NCBI RefSeq assembly: GCF_001269925.1
Contig: NZ_LHVO01000056.1
Coordinates: 1-64,000, forward strand
From: Pseudomonas sp. MIACH
GTDB taxonomy: Bacteria > Pseudomonadota > Gammaproteobacteria > Pseudomonadales > Pseudomonadaceae
DNA: 64,000 bases
Direction of reading: 5' to 3'
Shown: piece by piece, positions 54,684 through 62,570 of the stretch
Numbering within the stretch: position 1 is the first letter of the stretch
Layout: every line of letters starts with the position of its first letter
Made by a program: the position numbers and the translations under genes
The notes under the pieces: model-generated
Seen by the model: the letters and a program-made list of their open reading frames with translations, nothing else
Database searches by the model: none
Told to the model about the DNA's origin: nothing

Positions 54684-55088
54684 TCACGGGCGTGCTTCGC
54701 GCGCCCCGCCACTCCATCCCGGCGCCGGCTGTATAACCAGCACAAGGCCGGAAAACCCTAGCACAAGATAGCTGAACAACTGCCAGCGCAACGCTTCCGG
54801 CAACCACACATGCACAACGCAATACATTGCACACGCGTACAGCGCCATCAACAGCAGTTGGCCGCGAATATCCCGCCACAAACTCTCCAAGCCTTCAGCC
54901 CAGACCAGCACCAACACCTGAAGCGCTACGCACGCCGCCGCGAAACCCACCAGCAGCGCACTCAATAATCCATCGATCTCATCGATCAGCAACGGAGCCA
55001 GGCCAATCAGGCCCAGCGCCGGCAATACACCTATGTGCAACAACCACAGGCCGCCCACCCAAAGCATCTGGGAGAGCTGCCAAAGCAT
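54684..55088 (-). CDS. DUF4149-type small membrane protein
   Basis: The 134-residue hydrophobic protein has four predicted transmembrane helices and a conserved-looking start, LWQLSQMLWVGGLWLLHIGVLP, resembling the DUF4149 family found beside greA in pseudomonads. No function is known. ATG 55088 gives the best N-terminus, but it has no Shine-Dalgarno sequence and sits directly after the hairpin at 55090-55110; a longer form starting at 55139 would overlap the end of greA. It is convergent with yhbY. Confidence 0.65.
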   Translation of the reverse strand: MLWQLSQMLWVGGLWLLHIGVLPALGLIGLAPLLIDEIDGLLSALLVGFAAACVALQVLVLVWAEGLESLWRDIRGQLLLMALYACAMYCVVHVWLPEALRWQLFSYLVLGFSGLVLVIQPAPGWSGGAREARP

Positions 55089-55089
55089 A

Positions 55090-55110
55090 GCGCCCGCGCG
55101 AAGCGGGCGC
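55090..55110 (-). terminator. GC-rich hairpin after greA
   Basis: GCGCCCGC and GCGGGCGC form an eight-base-pair stem with a five-base loop, seven bases past the greA stop. No T-run follows; the ATG of the next gene starts two bases later, so the stem could occlude its start. Confidence 0.5.
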
Positions 55111-55116
55111 CGCCTT

Positions 55117-55593
55117 TCAGATGTGACGAACTTCAACAATCTCGTACTCGATCACGCCACCTGGGGTTTTTACAGACACCACGTCACCCTCTTCCTTGGC
55201 GATCAGGGCACGGGCCAGGGGTGAGCCGACGGAGATCTTGCCGAGTTTGAAGTCAGCCTCGTCCTCTCCCACGATGTGGTAGACCACGCTTTCGTCGGTC
55301 TCGACGTTGGCGATTTCCACGGTGGTGCCGAAAATCACCTTGCCGGTGTGCGGGATAGTCGTGACGTCGATGATCACCGCGTTCTGCATACGGCCTTCGA
55401 TGTCACGGATCCGCGCCTCGACCATACCCTGCTGCTCGCGAGCAGCGTGGTATTCCGCGTTTTCCTTCAAATCACCCAGCTCGCGGGCCGTACCGATGTC
55501 CTGGCTCAGCTTTGGACGTACGACCTTGGTCAGATGGGCGTGCTCCTCTTCCAGGGCCTTGGCGCCCTGGACGGTCATTGGGTATTTGATCAT
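55117..55593 (-). CDS. greA: Transcription elongation factor GreA
   Basis: GreA enters the RNA polymerase secondary channel and stimulates cleavage of backtracked RNA. The 158-residue protein has the N-terminal coiled coil with the acidic tip (GDLKENAEYHAAREQQG) and a C-terminal FKBP-like domain ending SVKTPGGVIEYEIVEVRHI. Its start overlaps the carB stop by four bases (ATGA), so it is translated from the carAB transcript, as in E. coli relatives and other pseudomonads. Confidence 0.97.
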   Translation of the reverse strand: MIKYPMTVQGAKALEEEHAHLTKVVRPKLSQDIGTARELGDLKENAEYHAAREQQGMVEARIRDIEGRMQNAVIIDVTTIPHTGKVIFGTTVEIANVETDESVVYHIVGEDEADFKLGKISVGSPLARALIAKEEGDVVSVKTPGGVIEYEIVEVRHI

Positions 55594-58500
55594 GCCTTCA
55601 ATCCTGCGTGTAGATCCTGCAAGCGACGCACGGTCTTTTCCGGACCGAACTTGAGCGCTTCGCAGATAGCTTCGCCAGCAGCAATAGTGGTGGTGCAGTA
55701 GATCTTGTGCTGCAGGGCATTACGGCGAATGGAGTAGGAATCCGCGATCGACTGGCGACCTTCGGTGGTGTTGATGATCAGTGTGACTTCGTCATTCTTG
55801 ATCATGTCGACCACATGCGGACGGCCTTCCGTCACCTTGTTCACGCGGCGAACTTTCAAGCCAGCCGCCTCGATCAGCTTGGCGGTCCCGGCAGTCGCCA
55901 CGACTTCAAAGCCCAAGTTGATCAGATCGCGTGCCACGCCTGCAACCAACGGCTTGTCATCATCGCGCACGCTGATAAACGCAGTACCGCCGGTCGGCAG
56001 CACTTCGCTCGCGCCCATTTGCGCCTTGGCGAACGCTTCACCGAAGGTATCGCCCACGCCCATCACTTCACCGGTGGACTTCATCTCTGGGCCCAGGATC
56101 GGGTCCACACCAGGGAATTTGGCGAATGGGAACACAGCCTCTTTCACACTGTAGAAGTTCGGAATGATTTCCTTGGTGAAGCCAATTTCCTTAAGGGTCT
56201 TACCGGCCATCACACGAGCAGCGATCATCGCCAGGGACACACCGATACACTTGGAAACAAACGGCACGGTACGCGAAGCACGCGGGTTGACTTCGATGAC
56301 GTAGATGTCTTCGCCTTGCAGCGCCAACTGTACGTTCATCAGGCCAACCACGCCCAACTCCAGGGCCATTTTCTTGACCTGTTCGCGCATCTCATCCTGG
56401 ATGTGCGCCGGCAGCGAATACGGCGGCAGCGAGCACGCGGAGTCACCAGAGTGAACGCCCGCCTGTTCGATGTGCTGCATGATTGCGCCGATGACCACGT
56501 CGGTACCGTCGCAAACCGCATCCACGTCCATCTCGATGGCGCAGTTGAGGAAGTGGTCCAGCAGCACCGGGCTGTCGTTGGACACTTTCACCGCATCACG
56601 CAGGTAACGCTTGAGCTCTTCTTCTTCGTAGACGATTTCCATCGCCCGGCCGCCCAGCACGTAGGACGGACGCACCACCAACGGGTAGCCGATCTTGCTG
56701 GCCGCACGGATGGCTTCGTCTTCGCTGCGCACGGTGGCGTTTGGCGGCTGACGCAGGTTCAGGCGCTCAACCATTTGCTGGAAGCGCTCACGGTCTTCAG
56801 CACGGTCGATGGCGTCAGGGCTGGTGCCGATAATTGGTACGCCAGCGGCTTCCAGGGCACGTGCCAGTTTCAGCGGGGTTTGGCCGCCATACTGGACGAT
56901 CACGCCTTTTGGCTTCTCGACGCGGCAGATTTCCAGCACGTCTTCCAGCGTTACCGGCTCGAAGTACAGACGGTCGGAAGTGTCGTAGTCAGTGGAAACA
57001 GTTTCCGGGTTGCAGTTGACCATGATGGTCTCGTACCCGTCTTCGCGAAGCGCAAGGGCGGCGTGTACGCAGCAATAGTCGAATTCGATGCCCTGGCCAA
57101 TACGGTTAGGACCACCGCCCAGGATGATAATCTTGTCGCGGCCCGACGGTGCGGCTTCGCACTCTTCCTCGTAGGTGGAGTACAGGTACGCAGTGTCGGT
57201 GGCGAACTCGGCGGCGCAGGTGTCAACGCGCTTGTAGACCGGGAAGATATCCAGCTTGTGGCGATGCGTGCGCAGGTTCTTCTCGGTCACACCCAGCAGC
57301 TTGGCCAGGCGCTGGTCGGAGAAGCCCTTGCGCTTGAGGCGGAACATCAGGTCGCGGTCGATAGACGACAGACCGAGGGTCTTGACCTTCTCTTCTTCCT
57401 TGATCAGATCTTCGATCTGCACCAGGAACCACGGATCGATCATGTTCATGCCGAAGATGTCTTCAACGGTCATGCCGGCACGGAAAGCATCGGCTACGTA
57501 CCAGATGCGCTCGGCGCCCGGCACGGTCAGCTCGCGCTTGAGAACGCTCATGCTTTCCGGGTTGCTCAGGTCAAGCTTCTCGTCCAGACCGCAAACACCC
57601 ACTTCCAGGCCACGCAGGGCTTTCTGCAGGGATTCCTGGAAGGTCCGGCCGATAGCCATGACTTCACCGACCGACTTCATCTGAGTGGTCAGGCGCGCAT
57701 CGGCTTTCGGGAATTTCTCGAAAGCAAAGCGTGGCAACTTGGTCACGACGTAGTCGATGGACGGCTCGAAAGACGCCGGCGTAGCGCCGCCCGTGATTTC
57801 GTTTTGCAGTTCGTCCAAGGTGTAACCGATGGCCAGCTTGGCGGCGATACGTGCAATCGGGAAGCCGGTAGCTTTCGATGCCAGCGCCGAAGAACGCGAT
57901 ACACGCGGGTTCATCTCGATCACGACCATGCGGCCTGTGTTCGGGCAGATGCCGAACTGAACGTTGGAACCACCGGTTTCAACGCCGATCTCACGCAATA
58001 CCGCCAACGAGGCGTTACGCATGATCTGGTATTCCTTGTCCGTCAGGGTCTGTGCCGGAGCAACGGTGATCGAGTCGCCAGTGTGGACACCCATCGGGTC
58101 GAAGTTTTCGATGGAGCAGACGATGATGCAGTTGTCCTTTTTATCGCGGACAACCTCCATCTCATACTCTTTCCAGCCGATCAGGGATTCGTCGATCAGC
58201 AGCTCTTTAGTCGGCGACAGATCCAGGCCACGCGCGCAGATTTCTTCGAACTCTTCACGGTTGTAAGCAATGCCACCACCGGTGCCGCCCATGGTGAAGG
58301 ACGGACGGATAATGCACGGGAAGCCCAGCTTTTCGAGAACTGCGTTGGCCTCCTCCATGCTGTGGGCGATACCGGAGCGCGGGCAGTCAAGGCCGATGGA
58401 CTTCATGGCCTTGTCGAAGCGCGAACGGTCTTCAGCCTTGTCGATGGTGTCAGCGTTGGCGCCGATCATCTCTACACCGAATTTTTCCAGGACGCCTTCG

Positions 58501-58811
58501 CGCTCCAGGTCCAAGGCGCAGTTCAGTGCAGTCTGGCCGCCCATGGTCGGCAGCAGTGCGTCTGGGCGCTCTTTCTCGATGATCTTGGCAACCGTCTGCC
58601 ACTTGATCGGCTCGATGTAGGTGGCGTCAGCCATGTCCGGATCGGTCATGATGGTGGCCGGGTTGGAGTTCACCAGGATGACGCGGTAACCCTCTTCGCG
58701 CAGGGCTTTACAGGCCTGGGCGCCGGAGTAGTCGAATTCGCAGGCCTGGCCGATCACGATCGGGCCAGCGCCGAGAATCAGGATGCTTTTTATGTCTGTA
58801 CGTTTTGGCAT
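55590..58811 (-). CDS. carB: Carbamoyl-phosphate synthase large subunit
   Basis: CarB makes carbamoyl phosphate from bicarbonate, ammonia (channelled from CarA) and two ATP, for arginine and pyrimidine synthesis. The 1073-residue protein, counted from ATG 58811, has two homologous ATP-grasp halves (starts ILILGAGPIVIGQACEFDYSG and IIILGGGPNRIGQGIEFDYCC), an oligomerisation domain between them and a C-terminal allosteric MGS-like domain (VATAGTAKLIEAAGLKVRRV). The 103-bp gap to carA contains no clear terminator, so carAB is an operon. Confidence 0.98.
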   Translation of the reverse strand: MPKRTDIKSILILGAGPIVIGQACEFDYSGAQACKALREEGYRVILVNSNPATIMTDPDMADATYIEPIKWQTVAKIIEKERPDALLPTMGGQTALNCALDLEREGVLEKFGVEMIGANADTIDKAEDRSRFDKAMKSIGLDCPRSGIAHSMEEANAVLEKLGFPCIIRPSFTMGGTGGGIAYNREEFEEICARGLDLSPTKELLIDESLIGWKEYEMEVVRDKKDNCIIVCSIENFDPMGVHTGDSITVAPAQTLTDKEYQIMRNASLAVLREIGVETGGSNVQFGICPNTGRMVVIEMNPRVSRSSALASKATGFPIARIAAKLAIGYTLDELQNEITGGATPASFEPSIDYVVTKLPRFAFEKFPKADARLTTQMKSVGEVMAIGRTFQESLQKALRGLEVGVCGLDEKLDLSNPESMSVLKRELTVPGAERIWYVADAFRAGMTVEDIFGMNMIDPWFLVQIEDLIKEEEKVKTLGLSSIDRDLMFRLKRKGFSDQRLAKLLGVTEKNLRTHRHKLDIFPVYKRVDTCAAEFATDTAYLYSTYEEECEAAPSGRDKIIILGGGPNRIGQGIEFDYCCVHAALALREDGYETIMVNCNPETVSTDYDTSDRLYFEPVTLEDVLEICRVEKPKGVIVQYGGQTPLKLARALEAAGVPIIGTSPDAIDRAEDRERFQQMVERLNLRQPPNATVRSEDEAIRAASKIGYPLVVRPSYVLGGRAMEIVYEEEELKRYLRDAVKVSNDSPVLLDHFLNCAIEMDVDAVCDGTDVVIGAIMQHIEQAGVHSGDSACSLPPYSLPAHIQDEMREQVKKMALELGVVGLMNVQLALQGEDIYVIEVNPRASRTVPFVSKCIGVSLAMIAARVMAGKTLKEIGFTKEIIPNFYSVKEAVFPFAKFPGVDPILGPEMKSTGEVMGVGDTFGEAFAKAQMGASEVLPTGGTAFISVRDDDKPLVAGVARDLINLGFEVVATAGTAKLIEAAGLKVRRVNKVTEGRPHVVDMIKNDEVTLIINTTEGRQSIADSYSIRRNALQHKIYCTTTIAAGEAICEALKFGPEKTVRRLQDLHAGLKA

Positions 58812-58914
58812 GGGTTTGTCACTCAAATCCGCAGGTCAGTCGGCAAGCCGTCTTGAACATCTTCGAAGAGCCTGCGGGGACCACCAATGCAGGGGCCGCC
58901 CGCAGGCCACTCAG

Positions 58915-60051
58915 TCAGCGTCGCTTGGCCATCTCATTGATGAAACGGTCGAACAGCGGCGCTACGTCGTTCGGGCCCGGGCTTGCTTCAGGGTGGCCCT
59001 GGAAGCTGAACGCGCTCTTGTCAGTACGCTCGATGCCTTGCAGGGAACCGTCGAACAACGACTTGTGAATCGCGCGGACATTGCTCGGCAAGGTCGCTTC
59101 ATCTACCGCAAAACCGTGGTTCTGGCTGGTGATCATCACAACGCCCGTGTCCAGATCTTGCACAGGGTGGTTGGCACCATGATGGCCATGACCCATTTTC
59201 AGGGTCTTGGCGCCGGAGGCCAGCGCCAGCAGTTGGTGACCGAGGCAGATACCAAATACCGGAATCTCGGTTTCCAGCACTTCCTTGATAGCCTGGATGG
59301 CGTAGTCACAAGGCTCCGGATCACCCGGGCCGTTGGACAGGAACACACCGTCAGGTTGCAGGGCCAGCACATCGCTGGCAGGTGTTTGCGCCGGCACCAC
59401 GGTCACGCGGCAACCACGCTCGACCAGCATGCGCAGGATGTTGTACTTGACGCCGTAGTCGTATGCGACCACGTGATACGGCAGGTCAGCCGCTTCGATA
59501 GTCTCGTGGCTGTCGGTCTTCAAGTCCCAGACCGTGGAGCGCCACTCGTACTGTTCCTTGGTGCTGACAACTTTCGCCAGGTCCATGCCTTTCAGGCCAG
59601 GGAAGCCTTGCGCTGCAGCAATCGCCGCGGCTTCGGAAATATTGTCACCGACCATGATGCAGCCGTTCTGCGAGCCCTTTTCACGCAGGATGCGAGTCAG
59701 GCGGCGCGTATCGATACCGGCGATCGCCACAACGTTGTTGGCTTTCAGGTAATCGGACAGCGACATTGTGTTACGCCAGTTGCTGGCAACCAGTGGCAGA
59801 TCACGAATGACCAGACCTGCCGACCAGACACGATCAGACTCGACGTCTTCCGGCGTAGTACCGGTGTTGCCGATGTGCGGATAGGTCAGGGTAACGATCT
59901 GTTGGGCGTAGGAAGGATCGGTAAGGATTTCCTGATAGCCGGTCATGGCGGTGTTAAACACCACCTCTCCAACGGTCTGACCGTCGGCTCCAATGGCTTC
60001 GCCGCGAAAAATGCTGCCATCAGCAAGGGCGAGTATGGCTGGCTTAGTCAA
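58915..60051 (-). CDS. carA: Carbamoyl-phosphate synthase small (glutaminase) subunit
   Basis: CarA hydrolyses glutamine and channels ammonia to CarB. The 378-residue protein has an N-terminal CarA-specific domain and a C-terminal class I glutamine amidotransferase with the nucleophile in FGICLGHQLLA and the His-Glu pair in FQGHPEASPGP. Translation starts at TTG 60051, supported by GGGAGG five bases upstream; no ATG is available nearby. The leader carries two hairpins, one followed by six T (60096-60178), which may control transcription. Confidence 0.96.
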   Translation of the reverse strand: MTKPAILALADGSIFRGEAIGADGQTVGEVVFNTAMTGYQEILTDPSYAQQIVTLTYPHIGNTGTTPEDVESDRVWSAGLVIRDLPLVASNWRNTMSLSDYLKANNVVAIAGIDTRRLTRILREKGSQNGCIMVGDNISEAAAIAAAQGFPGLKGMDLAKVVSTKEQYEWRSTVWDLKTDSHETIEAADLPYHVVAYDYGVKYNILRMLVERGCRVTVVPAQTPASDVLALQPDGVFLSNGPGDPEPCDYAIQAIKEVLETEIPVFGICLGHQLLALASGAKTLKMGHGHHGANHPVQDLDTGVVMITSQNHGFAVDEATLPSNVRAIHKSLFDGSLQGIERTDKSAFSFQGHPEASPGPNDVAPLFDRFINEMAKRR

Positions 60052-60095
60052 GAAGACCTCCCGTAAATAAAGCCTGAAAGGGCGATCGCAGGTTG

Positions 60096-60133
60096 TAAAA
60101 AAGCGGAGTGACGTATGGACACGTCACCCCGCT
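60096..60133 (-). promoter_or_regulatory. Terminator-like hairpin in the carA leader
   Basis: On the minus strand AGCGGGGTGACGT pairs with ACGTCACTCCGCT (13 pairs, one G-U) around GTCCAT and is followed by six T. It ends about 45 bp before the carA start. A second hairpin, GCTTTAGTG/CACTAAAAGC (60156-60178), precedes it. dapB already has its own terminator farther upstream, so this element may act as an attenuator of carAB. Confidence 0.5.
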
Positions 60134-60265
60134 TCTTCACTGAATTATTCTGCGCGCTTTTAGTGGACACACTAAAGCTGTAGCTTACAGAAAAAGGCTT
60201 TTTTGGTCCACCGCTAATGAGCCTTAAAGGCAGGAGAATGCGACAGGACGTCGCTTAGCGGGTAA

Positions 60266-60300
60266 AAACGGGGCCTTAGGATAATCCTGAGGCCCCGTTT
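60266..60300 (-). terminator. dapB intrinsic terminator
   Basis: AACGGGGCCT and AGGCCCCGTT form a long stem with inner AGGA/TCCT pairing, followed on the minus strand by a T-run. It starts ten bases beyond the dapB stop. The plus-strand side also has TTTT, so it could work in both directions. Confidence 0.9.
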
Positions 60301-60310
60301 TAGCTACTGA

Positions 60311-61117
60311 TTAGTGCAGATCCAACACATCGCGCATGTCGTACAGACCAGGCTCGCGACCTTCCAACCAGAGCGCAGCACGCACCGCGCCCTTGGCGAA
60401 TGTCATGCGACTGGAAGCCTTGTGAGTAATTTCCAGGCGCTCGCCCTCGGTAGCGAACAATACCGTGTGATCGCCTACGACATCACCGCCACGGACGGTC
60501 GCAAAACCAATGGTGTCACGCGCACGCGCACCGGTATGCCCTTCGCGACCGTAAACCGCCACCTTGGACAGATCACGCCCCAGCGCATCAGCAATAGCTT
60601 CACCCATGCGCAGCGCCGTCCCCGACGGAGCATCGATCTTGTGGCGGTGATGAGTCTCGATAATCTCGATATCCGCCTCATCCCCCAGCACGCGCGCCGC
60701 CATATCCAACAACTTGAGCGACAGGTTCACGCCAACGCTGAAGTTGGCAGCGAAGACGACAGGAATATCCTTACCCGCCTCGACCAGCAACTGCTTCTGC
60801 TCAGCAGTCAAACCCGTGGTACCGATCACCATCGCCTTGCCCGCCTTGCGGCAGAACGCGAGGTTTTTCAGCATCACCTCCGGCAGGGTGAAGTCGATCA
60901 ACACATCGAATTCGTCAGCAACCTGCTCCAGATTGCCGGACAACGAAACACCGATACGCCCCAGCGAAGCCAACTCACCAGCATCCGCACCGATCAACGT
61001 GCTGCCGGGACGCACAATCGCAGCAGTCAGCCCAGAGGCCGGGGAACGCTGCTGCACCGCTTCGACCAGCGTCTTGCCCATGCGCCCGGCAGCGCCCATT
61101 ACGGCTATACGTCGCAT
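60311..61117 (-). CDS. dapB: 4-hydroxy-tetrahydrodipicolinate reductase
   Basis: DapB reduces the dipicolinate precursor with NAD(P)H in lysine and diaminopimelate synthesis. ATG 61117 gives 268 residues starting MRRIAVMGAAGRMGK, the nucleotide-binding loop, with AAGGA upstream; the longer frame adds seven unsupported residues. The catalytic region ETHHRHKIDAPSGTA is intact. It follows dnaJ by ten bases, so dnaJ-dapB may be co-transcribed, and it ends in a strong terminator. Confidence 0.97.
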   Translation of the reverse strand: MRRIAVMGAAGRMGKTLVEAVQQRSPASGLTAAIVRPGSTLIGADAGELASLGRIGVSLSGNLEQVADEFDVLIDFTLPEVMLKNLAFCRKAGKAMVIGTTGLTAEQKQLLVEAGKDIPVVFAANFSVGVNLSLKLLDMAARVLGDEADIEIIETHHRHKIDAPSGTALRMGEAIADALGRDLSKVAVYGREGHTGARARDTIGFATVRGGDVVGDHTVLFATEGERLEITHKASSRMTFAKGAVRAALWLEGREPGLYDMRDVLDLH

Positions 61118-61127
61118 ATTCACTTCC

Positions 61128-62252
61128 TTACAGGTCACCGAAGAAACGTTTCACGCCTTCGAAGAAGCCAGTGGTTTTCGGCGAATGGGTGTCATCCCCC
61201 TCCAGTGAACTGCGGAACTCCTCAAGCAGCTCACGCTGACGACGACCCAGATTGACCGGGGTCTCCACCGCAACGCGACACATCAGGTCGCCAGCACCGC
61301 CACCGCGCACCGGAGCTACGCCTTTGCCACGGATACGGAACTGCTTGCCGGTCTGCGTCCCCTCAGGGATCTTGAGCTTCACTCGACCGTCGAGAGTCGG
61401 GATCTCCAACTCACCACCCAAGGCAGCATCGACAAAACTGATGGGTACTTCACAGAACAGGTGCTTGCCGTCGCGCTGGAAGATCGAGTGCTCGCGCACA
61501 TTGATCACCACGTACAGGTCGCCAGTTGGACCACCCTGAGTACCGGCCTCTCCCTCACCCGACAGACGAATACGGTCTCCGGTATCCACGCCCGCCGGCA
61601 CTTTCACCGCCAAGGTCTTGTACTCTTCGACGCGACCTTCGCCGTGGCAGGAGTCGCACGGATCGGAAATGATCTTGCCCTGCCCATGGCAACGTGGACA
61701 GGTCTGCTGCACGGAGAAGAAACCCTGCTGCATACGGACCTGACCGATACCGCCGCACGTCGGGCAAGTAATCGGCGAGGAGCCTTTCTTGGCCCCCGAA
61801 CCATCACACGGTTTGCAGTTAACCAGCGTCGGCACGCGAATATTGACGCTGGTGCCGCGCACAGCTTCTTCCAGGTTCAGCTCCAGGGTGTAACGCAGGT
61901 CGCTGCCACGCTGGGCACCACCACGCTGACCACCCCGACCACCACCAAAGAAGTCACTGAATACATCACCGAAAATATCGGAGAAGTTCTGACCACCAAA
62001 ACCGGCACCGCCGCCACCCATGCTCGGATCGACACCGGCATGTCCATACTGGTCGTAGGCTGCACGCTTGTTGGGATCAGACAGACATTCGTAGGCCTCG
62101 TTGGCCTCTTTGAACATCTCTTCGGATTCTTTGCTATCCGGATTACGGTCCGGGTGGTGCTTCATTGCCAGGCGACGGTAAGCCTTTTTCAGGTCCGCCT
62201 CGCTGGAGCCGCGCTCCACACCCAATACTTCGTAATAGTCACGCTTTGCCAT
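61128..62252 (-). CDS. dnaJ: Chaperone DnaJ (Hsp40)
   Basis: DnaJ delivers clients to DnaK and stimulates its ATPase. ATG 62252 gives 374 residues. Domains in order: the J domain with the HPD tripeptide in KHHPDRNPD, a Gly/Phe-rich linker (about 73-115), a zinc-binding domain with four CxxCxGxG repeats (CKPCDGSG, CPTCGGIG, CPRCHGQG and CDSCHGEG) and the C-terminal client-binding domains. It is separated from dnaK by 318 bp containing a terminator-like hairpin, a REP element and a candidate promoter. Confidence 0.98.
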   Translation of the reverse strand: MAKRDYYEVLGVERGSSEADLKKAYRRLAMKHHPDRNPDSKESEEMFKEANEAYECLSDPNKRAAYDQYGHAGVDPSMGGGGAGFGGQNFSDIFGDVFSDFFGGGRGGQRGGAQRGSDLRYTLELNLEEAVRGTSVNIRVPTLVNCKPCDGSGAKKGSSPITCPTCGGIGQVRMQQGFFSVQQTCPRCHGQGKIISDPCDSCHGEGRVEEYKTLAVKVPAGVDTGDRIRLSGEGEAGTQGGPTGDLYVVINVREHSIFQRDGKHLFCEVPISFVDAALGGELEIPTLDGRVKLKIPEGTQTGKQFRIRGKGVAPVRGGGAGDLMCRVAVETPVNLGRRQRELLEEFRSSLEGDDTHSPKTTGFFEGVKRFFGDL

Positions 62253-62318
62253 AAGTCTTTGCACTCTTAAGGACGTTCAGCCAGACCCTCCTGAGCCCGA
62301 CCAAACTCGTTGAGCCCC

Positions 62319-62347
62319 AATACAGGCCCGGACCCAACTCACGTCAA
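62319..62347 (-). promoter_or_regulatory. Candidate sigma-70 promoter of dnaJ
   Basis: On the minus strand TTGACG (62342-62347) and TGTATT (62319-62324) are 17 bp apart, about 65 bp before the dnaJ start. I see no clear sigma-32 pattern in this gap, so heat induction of dnaJ would depend on readthrough from dnaK. Confidence 0.45.
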
Positions 62348-62499
62348 TTCAACGATCCTGGTCATTACTACTTTTTAGCCAGGGACCCGGCCAAAAACGC
62401 GGTATTTATTGCTCGGGAAGCAGGAGCATCCCCGATCACACCGCCAACATCCGAACGCTGTCGCATGCTGTAAAAATTCGCATACCCCAGACACGCCAA

Positions 62500-62519
62500 C
62501 GCGGGAGCAAGCTCCCGCG
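62500..62519. repeat. REP-like palindrome between dnaK and dnaJ
   Basis: CGCGGGAGC and GCTCCCGCG flank AA, giving a nine-base-pair stem. The core GGGAGCAAGCTCCC is that of the common P. fluorescens-group REP. A shorter hairpin, ACCGCT/AGCGGT at 62539-62554, lies between it and dnaK and may end the dnaK transcript. Confidence 0.65.
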
Positions 62520-62570
62520 CGGCGACATCCTACCAGTCACCGCTTGATAGCGGTCAACCGGGCGAGCAAC

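Noticed and set aside
55707..58856. A 1049-codon open frame on the plus strand opposite carB.
   Set aside because: It is the antisense of a strongly conserved gene in high-GC DNA. Its translation is rich in His, Arg and Gln with no recognisable domain or ribosome-binding site.
60049..60142. A GTG-started 30-codon ORF across the carA leader hairpin, ending at the carA TTG start.
   Set aside because: It has no Shine-Dalgarno sequence and no enrichment in Arg codons beyond chance. It would need comparative data before being called a leader peptide.
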